Below, one piece after another: positions 10,185-18,755 of a stretch of 64,000 bases of DNA (positions within the stretch are counted from its first letter, which is position 1; each line of letters starts with the position of its first letter). The stretch is from positions 93,013 through 157,012 of the forward strand of contig MPUH01000027.1 of the NCBI GenBank assembly GCA_001970955.1. Reading direction: 5' to 3'. A model generated the notes under the pieces. It ran no database searches and was not told the origin of the DNA. It worked only from the letters and a program-made list of their open reading frames with translations. Both the position numbers and the translations under genes were made by a program. The stretch is from Stentor coeruleus (lineage: Eukaryota; Ciliophora; Heterotrichea; Heterotrichida; Stentoridae).

Positions 10185-10628
10185 ATGGTAGAAGAAATCT
10201 ATTATAGAATACCAATTAAAGGTTATATCAAAAATGAAGATAATAAGAAAATTGATTCTAGTTATGCGACTACTACAGAAAATTGTAGAGGAAAACATAT
10301 GGAATTTGTATTGATTTCTGATGTAGCTCCTAAGAGGTTTGAAGATTTCCAAGTGCTTTGTAAAGGGAATAAGTTTAAATATATGAATGATTATGGGGAA
10401 ATATTGGAGATTTCTGATGAAAAAACTTATAATGAAGCACTTAAATGCACAAATGGACTTTATCATATATTTGAAATTGAAAGAGTTCAGCAAACTGTTA
10501 AGCAAGTAACATTTAACCCGAAATTAATTAAAGATCATGGGAAGTGGACTTGTAAATGCCCTACTATCCAACCTTCCAAAGTTACAAATTGTAGGTTTTG
10601 TGGTGTGAAAAAGAAATCTGATAAGTAA
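10185..10628 (+). CDS. Small protein with C-terminal NZF-like zinc finger
   Basis: 147 aa. Residues ~40-100 form a compact alpha/beta pattern (FVLISDVAPKRFEDF ... KYMNDYGEILEISDEKTYNE) that looks like a PB1 or ubiquitin-like fold; this is a weak guess. The C terminus has W-x-C-x-C ... C-x2-C (WTCKCPTI ... NCRFCGVKKK). It resembles a RanBP2/NZF finger with a shortened first Cys pair. Such a protein could be a ubiquitin adaptor. The start is 16 nt after the RCC1 gene. A possible 16-nt GT...AG sequence overlaps the stop (from about 10625) and would add about 14 residues; it is not preferred because the added sequence is T-rich and featureless. Confidence 0.65.
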   Translation: MVEEIYYRIPIKGYIKNEDNKKIDSSYATTTENCRGKHMEFVLISDVAPKRFEDFQVLCKGNKFKYMNDYGEILEISDEKTYNEALKCTNGLYHIFEIERVQQTVKQVTFNPKLIKDHGKWTCKCPTIQPSKVTNCRFCGVKKKSDK

Positions 10629-10799
10629 ACAATATCATAGTCTTTTCTCTTATTCTAATTTTGTATTTCTCTCTAAGATTTAAATTTTCCTAGTTTTACT
10701 TACCCTTATCTCTAATTAGTTTATTTCATAATTTAAAAGTTCCTCTACTATCTTTTTATCAAATTGCCTTGATCAAAATAAACAAATAAAGGTATAAAA

Positions 10800-12812
10800 A
10801 TGATCTGTGGAAGGAAGAGAATGAATAACATCAATCATCTCGTAAAGAAAAATAAAGGTCATTACAGGTTTCCTGAAACAAAGTTAGCTATGTATATAGA
10901 AAGATTTAGTCGCATAGGTGGAGCGAAAGGTTTTTCTCAAGACCAATTCAGAGAAAATATGGGTCTGTTAGGACTTGATTCAACCTGTTTAATAGCTGAC
11001 AGGATATTTAGGGTTATGAATAAATCAAGAAGTGGTACAGTAAACCTAAAAGAATATTTAGAATATATGGATATTCTTCGTTATGGAACCACTTATGAAA
11101 AATCAGAACAAAGTTTTAAGTTAATCACAAATCTTGAATCAGATGGTATAACTTTTGAAGACTTTGTAGATTGGATTGTCAACATATGGAAAATGTATAA
11201 TACTCTTACAGGTTGTGAAATAAATTCAACTTCAGAAGATATTCGTTATTATTTTGATAAACTAGACAGGCGGAAAGATGGGGTTATTGATTTGGATGAA
11301 TATAGGGAAGCTATGATTGAAAATACAAATTTATATGAGTGGTTTGAATTCGCTAATAAAGGAATTGCCCAAGATGATACAGAAAGTGAGATAGATGAAG
11401 AAACCTTTAAAATGGCCCTGCAGATTATTAATAAAGATGTTAACAATTGTTTAGATATTTTGACTAAAGACAAGACGAATTCTAAAATGTCAATATTAAC
11501 TCATGGTCATCATGCTTTAAGTGATAGACCTTCACTTGTTAGTTTTGGTATAGGTGAAGAAAAAGATGATGAAAATATTATAATAGAATCAAGACCAATT
11601 TATAATAAAGGTGATGATGATACACCTGAAGAAATATTATTAGATGAAGAATCTCGGATTTCTATCAATCCAATACAATTAAGTCTTATTGAAATTTTGA
11701 ATAAAATAGAAAAATATACAAAAAATGATAACGATCAGGAAATTCAGATTGAAAGTCAGAATAAACCTGAAGCTCCAATAGCTATTCAGCGTCTTAAATC
11801 ATCAAACAATGGGAAAATAGGACATACAGAATGGAATTTGATTTATAATATGGTTATAGGGATTCAAAAATCAGTAAAAATTGCTATGTACAACTTTAAA
11901 AGTACTGATGATTTTACACCAAGTTTATTCTTGGAAAAATCTGATATTCCTCTGATGCAGGGTAATGCTTTAGACAGCAACAACCTTTTTAAATTTAAAG
12001 ATTATGCATCACTTGTTTTTGAAAGACTTAGAAGAGAGTATGAAATTTCAAGTGAAGAATATATTGCCTCGTTGAATATAGAAAAAATTGTAAATAGCAT
12101 CATAGTCAATGATTTCAATTATTTTGCTGAGAAAATTACTCAAGCTGATAAAGGGCATTTTTTTTGTAGTACTGATGACGAAATGTTTTTACTAAAAACC
12201 ATCAGCAGTAGAGAATTTAAACAAATGCGAAAAATGTTGACTGATTATTTTTATCATATGGTTAAAAATCACAATAGTTTTATTGCTAAAATAGTTGGGC
12301 TTCATCGAGTTAAATCACAATCTAATAAAAAGTATTATTTTATTGTAATGTGCAATATTTTTAAAAAAGAATTCCCAATTAGCCAAATTTATGACCTTCA
12401 AGGTATAGAAACAAAAGAAAATTTTCATCAAGGAGATAAGTTTAATGTAAAAAAAGATCAAGATTTTAATAGTAAAGGAATTAAAATACAAGTTGGTGAA
12501 CAGCTTCGAGGCTTTGTAATTAATCAATTGAAAAAAGATTTTGAGTTTTTATACGATAGAGAACTTGTTGAATATTCATTTGTTGTAGGTATTCATGAGA
12601 TGGAAAAAGGAATAAAATACAAAGATATATGGGTAAATCAAGATAGTAGTATAGCTTATTTTATGGGAATTGTTGACTTTATGAATAAATACGGGAAAAA
12701 AAAGAAAATCAAAGGAATGTTTCGTGGTAAAGATAAAGAAAAAAGACTTGTGATTCCTCCTAAAGAATACTGTGATAGAATTCTAGCTTTCTTAGAGAGA
12801 AATATAGTTTAG
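10800..12812 (+). CDS. EF-hand protein fused to a phosphatidylinositol phosphate kinase domain
   Basis: 670 aa. The N-terminal ~220 residues contain EF-hand-like helices; one loop at 156-167 is near canonical (D-R-R-K-D-G-V-I-D-L-D-E). The C-terminal ~270 residues are a PIPK domain. It has the dimer/entry region RREYEISSEEYIASL, a glycine-loop-like stretch KGHFFCSTDDEMFLLKT with the ATP lysine at K466, then YYFIVMCNIF, YDLQG, SFVVGIHEME, IVDFMNKYGKKKKIKG (D626) and VIPPKEY. Family members phosphorylate PI4P or PI5P to PI(4,5)P2 at membranes. Two conserved positions differ: DLKG is DLQG (Q534), and the catalytic-loop Asp in MDYS is Glu (VEYS, E591). Activity may therefore be altered. Calcium control through the EF-hand is inferred from the fusion. 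Confidence 0.85.
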   Translation: MICGRKRMNNINHLVKKNKGHYRFPETKLAMYIERFSRIGGAKGFSQDQFRENMGLLGLDSTCLIADRIFRVMNKSRSGTVNLKEYLEYMDILRYGTTYEKSEQSFKLITNLESDGITFEDFVDWIVNIWKMYNTLTGCEINSTSEDIRYYFDKLDRRKDGVIDLDEYREAMIENTNLYEWFEFANKGIAQDDTESEIDEETFKMALQIINKDVNNCLDILTKDKTNSKMSILTHGHHALSDRPSLVSFGIGEEKDDENIIIESRPIYNKGDDDTPEEILLDEESRISINPIQLSLIEILNKIEKYTKNDNDQEIQIESQNKPEAPIAIQRLKSSNNGKIGHTEWNLIYNMVIGIQKSVKIAMYNFKSTDDFTPSLFLEKSDIPLMQGNALDSNNLFKFKDYASLVFERLRREYEISSEEYIASLNIEKIVNSIIVNDFNYFAEKITQADKGHFFCSTDDEMFLLKTISSREFKQMRKMLTDYFYHMVKNHNSFIAKIVGLHRVKSQSNKKYYFIVMCNIFKKEFPISQIYDLQGIETKENFHQGDKFNVKKDQDFNSKGIKIQVGEQLRGFVINQLKKDFEFLYDRELVEYSFVVGIHEMEKGIKYKDIWVNQDSSIAYFMGIVDFMNKYGKKKKIKGMFRGKDKEKRLVIPPKEYCDRILAFLERNIV

Positions 12813-12901
12813 ACTTAAATAACCTATATTGCATAAGCTTAAATGTTTATAATCAGGTACTAAATAAAAAAATATCGAATTTCATCAATTCCACTTTATA
12901 A

Positions 12902-13981
12902 ATGGCAGGATATAAGAAATCTTCAACGATTTCAGGTCTTTTCCCAGAATCTCCTAGTAAAGCTTATTCTGGAATCTACAATTTACAAACTAAGCAATTA
13001 TCCCCACAAAACACTGATAAAAAAAAAGTTTATAAAACAGGAAATAAAATTTTAGAATTGCCTGACAATTTGCAAAACCTTGATAATACAAGTACATCTT
13101 TTAATAATTCACGAAAATCAATTAGTACATTTAAAAACCAAAAAAGAAATTCTTTAGTTACTTTAGATAATATGGATTTTGATCCTACGATTATCCACTA
13201 TGATGTTACACCTTTAATATCAAAAGAAGATTCATTGGATTTTCCATTACAAATACCTTCAAAAAGATTAAGTTTTATTAACCATAGCAAAGAACAAAGT
13301 CCTTTGAAGATTTATGATAATTCGGATAAGCTTGAAAAAGAGTTGGATTTGATGAGTAAAAACATTTTAGAAATAAAGTCAAAAATTAATATTCTTGAAG
13401 CAAATGTTGAATATTATGAGTTGGTTATTCAGCTTTATGATAATCACAAATGGGAATACGAAAAAAATATTGAAAATATTTTTAAAACTAATGATTGTTT
13501 AACGGTCGATTTAAAGCAAAATACAGAAAAAACTAGAAAGTTGAATCAAGAATTGGAGTGTATAAAAGAAATGATAAAAAAAGAACAAATTGAAAAAGAA
13601 AAGATGTCAAAAGAAATTGAAAATATAAGAATTTCTCAACTTACCTTTGTTGAAGAACTGAAAAAAAAACATGAGGTACAAAAAGGATCCCTTGAGCGGA
13701 AATTGTGTAGTTATGAAGATAAAATGAATAATGAAATTGAAATAATGAAGACAGAGATGAAAATACAGATGCATTTGCTGGAATTAGAAATTTTTCAAAC
13801 AAAAAATGAACATAGTTATCCTGTTTCTGTGTTTTTTCCTTCTGAATCTAACACATGCCAATCAAATCAGCACAATAAAGCATATAATTTTGTTTTAATC
13901 TTATCAATTTTTGCTTTACTAGCTATTTTTTTAGGCAGCAGTATTAATAACCTTTATAGCTATCAGCAAGCAATCCAATAA
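12902..13981 (+). CDS. Coiled-coil protein with C-terminal membrane anchor
   Basis: 359 aa. Residues 1-145 are Ser/Thr/Asn-rich and probably disordered. Residues ~145-305 form a long coiled coil. One hydrophobic helix (FVLILSIFALLAIFLG) lies about 10-30 residues from the C terminus and is followed by a short polar tail. There is no signal peptide, so this is a tail-anchored topology with the coiled coil in the cytosol, as in golgins, SNAREs and similar tethers. No SNARE zero-layer was identified. It follows the PIP-kinase gene by 89 nt on the same strand. Confidence 0.75.
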   Translation: MAGYKKSSTISGLFPESPSKAYSGIYNLQTKQLSPQNTDKKKVYKTGNKILELPDNLQNLDNTSTSFNNSRKSISTFKNQKRNSLVTLDNMDFDPTIIHYDVTPLISKEDSLDFPLQIPSKRLSFINHSKEQSPLKIYDNSDKLEKELDLMSKNILEIKSKINILEANVEYYELVIQLYDNHKWEYEKNIENIFKTNDCLTVDLKQNTEKTRKLNQELECIKEMIKKEQIEKEKMSKEIENIRISQLTFVEELKKKHEVQKGSLERKLCSYEDKMNNEIEIMKTEMKIQMHLLELEIFQTKNEHSYPVSVFFPSESNTCQSNQHNKAYNFVLILSIFALLAIFLGSSINNLYSYQQAIQ

Positions 13982-14233
13982 ATCATGTTTATCCACTTTT
14001 TCAAAATTTTTACTACCTTTCTAAATTACAAATAATAAACTAACTAGAGTTTTCATAAGCATTTATCTTATAACACTAACTTAAAAGGCTTATAATCTAC
14101 TTATCTATATTAAAAAAATATCCTTAATAATACAAAATCATAAAATACCTATCCTAAACCTCCCCATAAAGCAAATATTTAAATTTCTCTACACAATTCA
14201 ATCAAACTAAAAAAAAATTATTTGCATATAAAA

Positions 14234-15037
14234 ATGGATTGGGATTTCTATTCAAGTCTTGTAGAAGAAGATGTTTTTTCATCTTTCTTAAATGCTAACG
14301 AGCATATGTATAAAACATTTAGTCTTATTGAACCACCAAAAGAAGAAATGGTTCAAGACCCAAACATGAATCGTTTAGTTAAGAACAGAGAATCAGCAAG
14401 AAATACAAGAAAAAAGAAAAAGCAACAATTGGAATATCTGGAAAAAAGAGTTGCAGAATTGACTGAAGAAGTTGAATTACTAAGGCAGGAAACTAATACA
14501 ACTAATGAATTTCCTAGAGGAGGTGTAACTCAAAAATACAAGACAGATAAGCAAATCTTATTTGATAAGCTTGAAATGTTACTAGAAAGCAAAGGTAAAG
14601 ACGAAGAATTCAAAGAAATAATCGAGACTTTAAGAGTTAAAATGGGAGCCAATGGTGTTGAGAGGCAGGGTTATATAGAATACCTAATGCATCAGATTTC
14701 TGATGTCGCATTACCAATGCAAGTGAAATCTTTATTAAACATCGAAAGCAATAAATCAAATTATTTTTGGGAGGAATTACTAGACTTGAACTATGTATCT
14801 CCACAGCAACACGCTTTAATGGAAAACTACTTAGCTATGATTGCGAAAAAAGCTGAAGAATACAAAAGTATAATGAAAAAACTAAAACGTATCAAGAAAT
14901 GCTTATTAAGAAGAACAGGACATCTACAAAGTATTATAGACTATATATCCTCTCAGATTAATTCAACTCAAATAGCTGCTTTACTTGTTAGGCTAAATAA
15001 AGAGCATAGAGCATTAAACTGTTGGAATGGTACTTAG
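14234..15037 (+). CDS. bZIP transcription factor with a TGA/DOG1-like C terminus
   Basis: 267 aa from the ATG at 14234; the in-frame TTG 12 nt upstream is not a likely start. Residues ~46-63 are a bZIP basic region with the core N-R-E-S-A-R-N-T-R-K, close to the N-x7-R signature. A leucine/valine heptad zipper follows (LEYLEKRVAELTEEVELL). The C-terminal ~90 residues are helical and end in ALLVRLNKEHRALNCW. That is strongly reminiscent of the ALL...LRALSSLW ending of plant TGA-type bZIP factors, whose C-terminal part is the DOG1 domain. The bZIP call is firm; the TGA resemblance is from memory of the family and needs testing. An ATAAGCAT octamer lies about 170 nt upstream. Confidence 0.85.
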   Translation: MDWDFYSSLVEEDVFSSFLNANEHMYKTFSLIEPPKEEMVQDPNMNRLVKNRESARNTRKKKKQQLEYLEKRVAELTEEVELLRQETNTTNEFPRGGVTQKYKTDKQILFDKLEMLLESKGKDEEFKEIIETLRVKMGANGVERQGYIEYLMHQISDVALPMQVKSLLNIESNKSNYFWEELLDLNYVSPQQHALMENYLAMIAKKAEEYKSIMKKLKRIKKCLLRRTGHLQSIIDYISSQINSTQIAALLVRLNKEHRALNCWNGT

Positions 15038-15130
15038 GATTATTTATAAAATTAGAATTATATTATATTCGATAAGTATTAATATACAAAACATTAGGAT
15101 GAGTTCAATAATTTTAACTAAAGAAAATAT

Positions 15131-15778
15131 TTATGATGCTCTTTGAGGTGCTGCTGCTGCTCCTTGTTGGGGTGGAGGAGATGCAGCGCTGCTCATGAAT
15201 AAAAACAATCCAATCGCTATAGCCCACCACTAAATAATTTTTACATATTTTCTAAGGAAACTTGTATTATCTTGCTCGATTTCAGGTTTTGGTAATGCAA
15301 AATATGGTTTTAATGCTTCACGGGTAGAAATTACTTCGGCCATTGTTTGCATTTTTTGAGCTGTTGTGGTTCTTTCACACATTTTACCTTCAGTTTTATA
15401 ATTCAAAGCTGTTATTCCTCCAGTTTCTGAGTCTACAAGAACTGAGATTATGTCTTGTAGGTCGGAACCAATTAAATAACATGTTTCAGTAGAAGATTGG
15501 ATCATAAACCCTGATTCTTCTTCAGTATAAACTCCAATGTAATAATTACCTTTGAAGTTAAGTTTTTCTTTCTCAAACTTTGTGTTTTTAACTGAGATCA
15601 AAGGCTTACGACGCTTATCTCCGAATATTGACAACTGAATTGTCCCACGAACTTCCCAGTTTACTCCATCATAAGAATGGAATAGTTTATGGGCAATTTT
15701 CCCTGAACCTGTTGAACCACTTAGATCAAAGTCATCCTGAGCTGTAGTCAGAGCTAAGCATAGAAGTACCCTAATCAT
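15131..15778 (-). CDS. EMC10: ER membrane protein complex subunit 10
   Basis: Two exons, 15778-15245 and 15229-15131, joined over a 15-nt intron; 210 aa. The start is the ATG at 15778, giving a short signal peptide MIRVLLCLALTTAQ. The longer frame upstream begins only with TTG. The lumenal region is beta-rich with EMC10-like features: a start around KLFHSYDG, a CYLIGSDL segment, a later MCERTT, and a Pro-containing approach to the membrane (YFALPKPEIEQDNTSFLRKY). The second exon supplies WWAIAIGLFLFMSSA and a short Pro/Gln/Ala tail, matching the family's KYW...LFLMMSG membrane end. EMC inserts tail-anchored and multispanning proteins into the ER membrane. Recognition depends on the splice, which strengthens both calls. 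Confidence 0.85.
15230..15244 (-). other. 15-nt intron in EMC10
   Basis: On the minus strand GTAAAAATTATTTAG. Phase 0. Retention would end the protein just before its membrane helix. Confidence 0.9.
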
Positions 15779-15829
15779 TATAAAAATCAATTGTATATTA
15801 AATAAAAGTAATGGTTGCAAGATATAAAA

Positions 15830-17581
15830 TTAAGATAGTGGAGGCAGATTAACGAAATCGTATGATGTCTTATTTTTTGGACTTGTAGTCATAACATTTC
15901 GTCTATAACGACGGGTTAAGCGAGCGCTAGCAAGAAGGTCTGAGTATGTTTCTAGGTCAAAATCTGTTTTAAGATTAACTGGGCTTTTGTTACATGGCAT
16001 CATTTGAGGTTCTCTTTGTTCTTCACCATTAATCCATCCAAGTAGATTACTTAGGTTTCTATACAGATCAAATCTTTGTTTTCTAGTTACAGCAGGAGAT
16101 TCTCCACCTTTTAGCATAGTACGGCATAGTGACTGCACTATTACAACAAAAGTTTCAAGCTGTTTCCTATCAATCTCACTGAATTCTTTCATTATATTAA
16201 TATCTTCTTTTCTTCCCATTACATCATAAATTAAGTAAATATCGCTCTTATCTGCTTTTTCAGTTAATTTTTCAGTAAAAGTAGTGAGTGTGTTTGAAAT
16301 CGAAGCAACTTCTAAATTATCTTTGCGAATAGTGTCAAGTTTAGCTGATAAAGTGTTAAACATAAAAAATAATTCTTCAGATTTGACTGAAATTTGTTTG
16401 TATTTTTCTTTATTAGCTTCAACCTCGCTTTCAAAATTTTTTGATAGTTCTTTATGTGATGCTACAGTCGCAAATGAAGGGAGTCTAGAATTTATTATTT
16501 TTATATCGTCTTTTGAAGCTTTATCTAAAATTATTTCATCATAACGTTCTAGTATTTTTTCAAATTGCGTCACTTTTATCATTGATTCAGTCACTGTGTA
16601 GCTAAAACTATCAATTTTCGGGTTAATATAATTCATTAAATCAAGAAATTCTTTTTTTGTTGCACTTTCATCAATTTGCATTTGGAGCATTTCAAAATCA
16701 TTTTTCCAAGGTTTTTTATTAATCGTGTCAAAAATTTCTTTAACTTTTTTCTTAAAGGCTTCACTAACTTGATCAATTTTTTGGAATAATAGCTTTATAT
16801 CATCTTCCATTCTATCCATTCTACGAATATTAAAACTTTTTTCTTCTTCAAAAATATTCCAATTAACATATTTTTCATGCATATATTTTTTCATAGTCGC
16901 TTCTGATCTAATTACCGCTTCATTCATTTCTTCTGACGTAATATAAATTTTAACTCTCTTCTCTAAATTATGCAATTCTTTCCTTATAATATCAACAGTT
17001 GACTTTGTAGCTAAATCAAGAACCTGATTACTTAGAGCATTAAAATCCCCAAGTGGTGTATATCTTTTAAGTTGTTTTTTAAACTCCATAACTTCTTTTG
17101 ATGCAGCTTTTTCTGACATATCTTTTTTAATACCATCAATATGTTTGTTTTGGTTTTCTAAAAAGCTTCCTTGTCTCGCTATTAGATCTCCAAGATTATG
17201 CAAATCCATTTCAAGATTTGTTAAATTTTGCGTGTAGTCATAGAATTTATCCCTCATTTCCTTTTGAGTATCACGTATAGTATCTTCAATATCTGCCATT
17301 CTCTTTTCTTCTTCTATCTGTAATGCTCTAACAGAAGTAATAACATCATCTTTGATTTCTAACGTTAACAGTCCAAGTAAAGTTATGGAACTTTCTTCAG
17401 AAATACGTCTAGATTTTCTAATCCCTTTGATTTCATCTAAAAAAGCAAGTACAGGGGATAAGGCAAGCTTTAAGCTATAAAACTCTTCAGTGATTTCATC
17501 CATTTTGCTTAAATAATATTTTTTGTTATAATTCTTCTGGTAAATTTTTAGTCTTTTAGATATATTAAGAATCAAGGCCAT
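15830..17581 (-). CDS. Long coiled-coil protein, unknown function
   Basis: 583 aa from the ATG at 17581, or 557 aa from a second ATG at 17503 (MDEITEEFY). The first 26 residues are Lys/Asn/Tyr/Ile-rich like untranslated AT-rich DNA, so the second start may be the true one. Nearly the whole length (~30-490) is predicted helical coiled coil. The C terminus has a short compact segment (NLSNLLGWINGE) and a basic tail with TRRYRRN. No family is recognised; a cytoskeletal or ciliary structural protein is plausible but unproven. It is divergent from the gene at 17602 with 20 nt (or 98 nt) between starts. Its stop lies 51 nt upstream of the EMC10 start, on the same strand. Confidence 0.75.
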   Translation of the reverse strand: MALILNISKRLKIYQKNYNKKYYLSKMDEITEEFYSLKLALSPVLAFLDEIKGIRKSRRISEESSITLLGLLTLEIKDDVITSVRALQIEEEKRMADIEDTIRDTQKEMRDKFYDYTQNLTNLEMDLHNLGDLIARQGSFLENQNKHIDGIKKDMSEKAASKEVMEFKKQLKRYTPLGDFNALSNQVLDLATKSTVDIIRKELHNLEKRVKIYITSEEMNEAVIRSEATMKKYMHEKYVNWNIFEEEKSFNIRRMDRMEDDIKLLFQKIDQVSEAFKKKVKEIFDTINKKPWKNDFEMLQMQIDESATKKEFLDLMNYINPKIDSFSYTVTESMIKVTQFEKILERYDEIILDKASKDDIKIINSRLPSFATVASHKELSKNFESEVEANKEKYKQISVKSEELFFMFNTLSAKLDTIRKDNLEVASISNTLTTFTEKLTEKADKSDIYLIYDVMGRKEDINIMKEFSEIDRKQLETFVVIVQSLCRTMLKGGESPAVTRKQRFDLYRNLSNLLGWINGEEQREPQMMPCNKSPVNLKTDFDLETYSDLLASARLTRRYRRNVMTTSPKNKTSYDFVNLPPLS

Positions 17582-17601
17582 TACATAAAGATAATTCTAA
17601 T

Positions 17602-18138
17602 ATGATCAATCTTGTGCCTAATGAAGGGGAGAGTGAAAAAACAAAAAATGTTATTGAAACTCCAAAGCCTTTTGTAGGGCGTGCAAGAAAAAATAGTTCT
17701 GAAAATCCTTTGAAGATTAATGGGGAAGCAAAAAAGGATAAACATAAAGCAAAAGAGAAAAAGAATGATCAGAAGTTTAGGAAAAGACTTAGGAAGACTA
17801 AAGAAAACGTTGATGAATTCTCTAAACTAGTAGCTGAATTGTGCAAGTTCTCAAGAATTAATACCGGGAATGATATGCTGGTAGTTGATATTTAGATTGC
17901 CCAATATTATAATGAAAAGATAAGCACGCTGAAATATGCAATTCCTCCAAAATACACAGAGATAATACAAAAGACTATGGGTGCTCCTCCAGATGATGAC
18001 TTTTTCATTAAAAAAACACCCAATGAAATTATTTCAACTTTATTCAATATCAATCTTTTATCAGAAACAAGTATAACTTTTAGGTCAGGTCTTTCAATAG
18101 ACAAAATTGAGCATATGCTAGAAAAACGTATTACATAA
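17602..18138 (+). CDS. Hypothetical basic protein with one tiny intron
   Basis: Exons 17602-17880 and 17896-18138; 173 aa. Exon 1 encodes a disordered N terminus and a very basic helix (residues ~45-75, KKDKHKAKEKKNDQKFRKR). Exon 2 encodes a more globular, conserved-looking part (YAIPPKYTEIIQKTMGAPPD, then NEIISTLFNINLLSE). No family is recognised. Without splicing the frame would stop at the TAG that closes the intron. The clean 81-codon open continuation in the same frame supports the splice. Confidence 0.75.
17881..17895 (+). other. 15-nt intron
   Basis: GTAGTTGATATTTAG, phase 0. It joins NDML to IAQYYNEK, and 81 further codons stay open. Confidence 0.85.
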
Positions 18139-18755
18139 ATAGGTTGGTTAAGTAGTTAAGTTAGGATTTTTATAAATTAGCTTATGTTAACTATGAATAT
18201 ATGTTATAATTTTGTTTGGAAAATGAAATAATTAGAATAAAGTTTTATTAGTTATAGGTTTTGATAATTCTCCTATATATTAAATCATTTGTAAATAGGA
18301 TTTTTTTTATACAGATTGATGCTAGTAAATTGTTTTTTTTTAGGATAGAAGCTGACTTAAGGTTTAGAAAATATTGTTTTGTATTGTTAGGTATATATTG
18401 ATTTAGGTTTGCTAGTTATTCTTACCCTTTTGTTCAGGCTGATATGTATATTTTCTCCAGATAAGATTATAATTTCTTAGAATTTCAGATACACTTTGTT
18501 TTTAGATAAGATTTTATATACAATTTAATTCTTAAAGCTTATAAATAAAGGTAGATTATATAAAATTAGACTGAGACTGTCTTAGGCTAATACTGCTAAA
18601 ATTTTATATTGTAAATAAGTAATTTATTATACAAGATTTTATTATTTATAGTTGAACCTTTATAAATCAAACAAAATAATAATTTAAGTGTTTTTCACAA
18701 ATTCCAGATTATATACAGAATTTGCAAATCTTTAAGAATAAAGTTGTTATAAAAA
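18139..18755. other. Intergenic upstream of the CNBD channel
   Basis: 617 nt of T-rich then A-rich DNA. It presumably holds the promoter of the channel gene. No repeat or ORF of note. Confidence 0.5.

Noticed and set aside
10625-10640. 16-nt GT...AG sequence over the stop of the small NZF-like gene
   Set aside because: It would add only about 14 T-rich-encoded residues; the unspliced stop gives a normal end.
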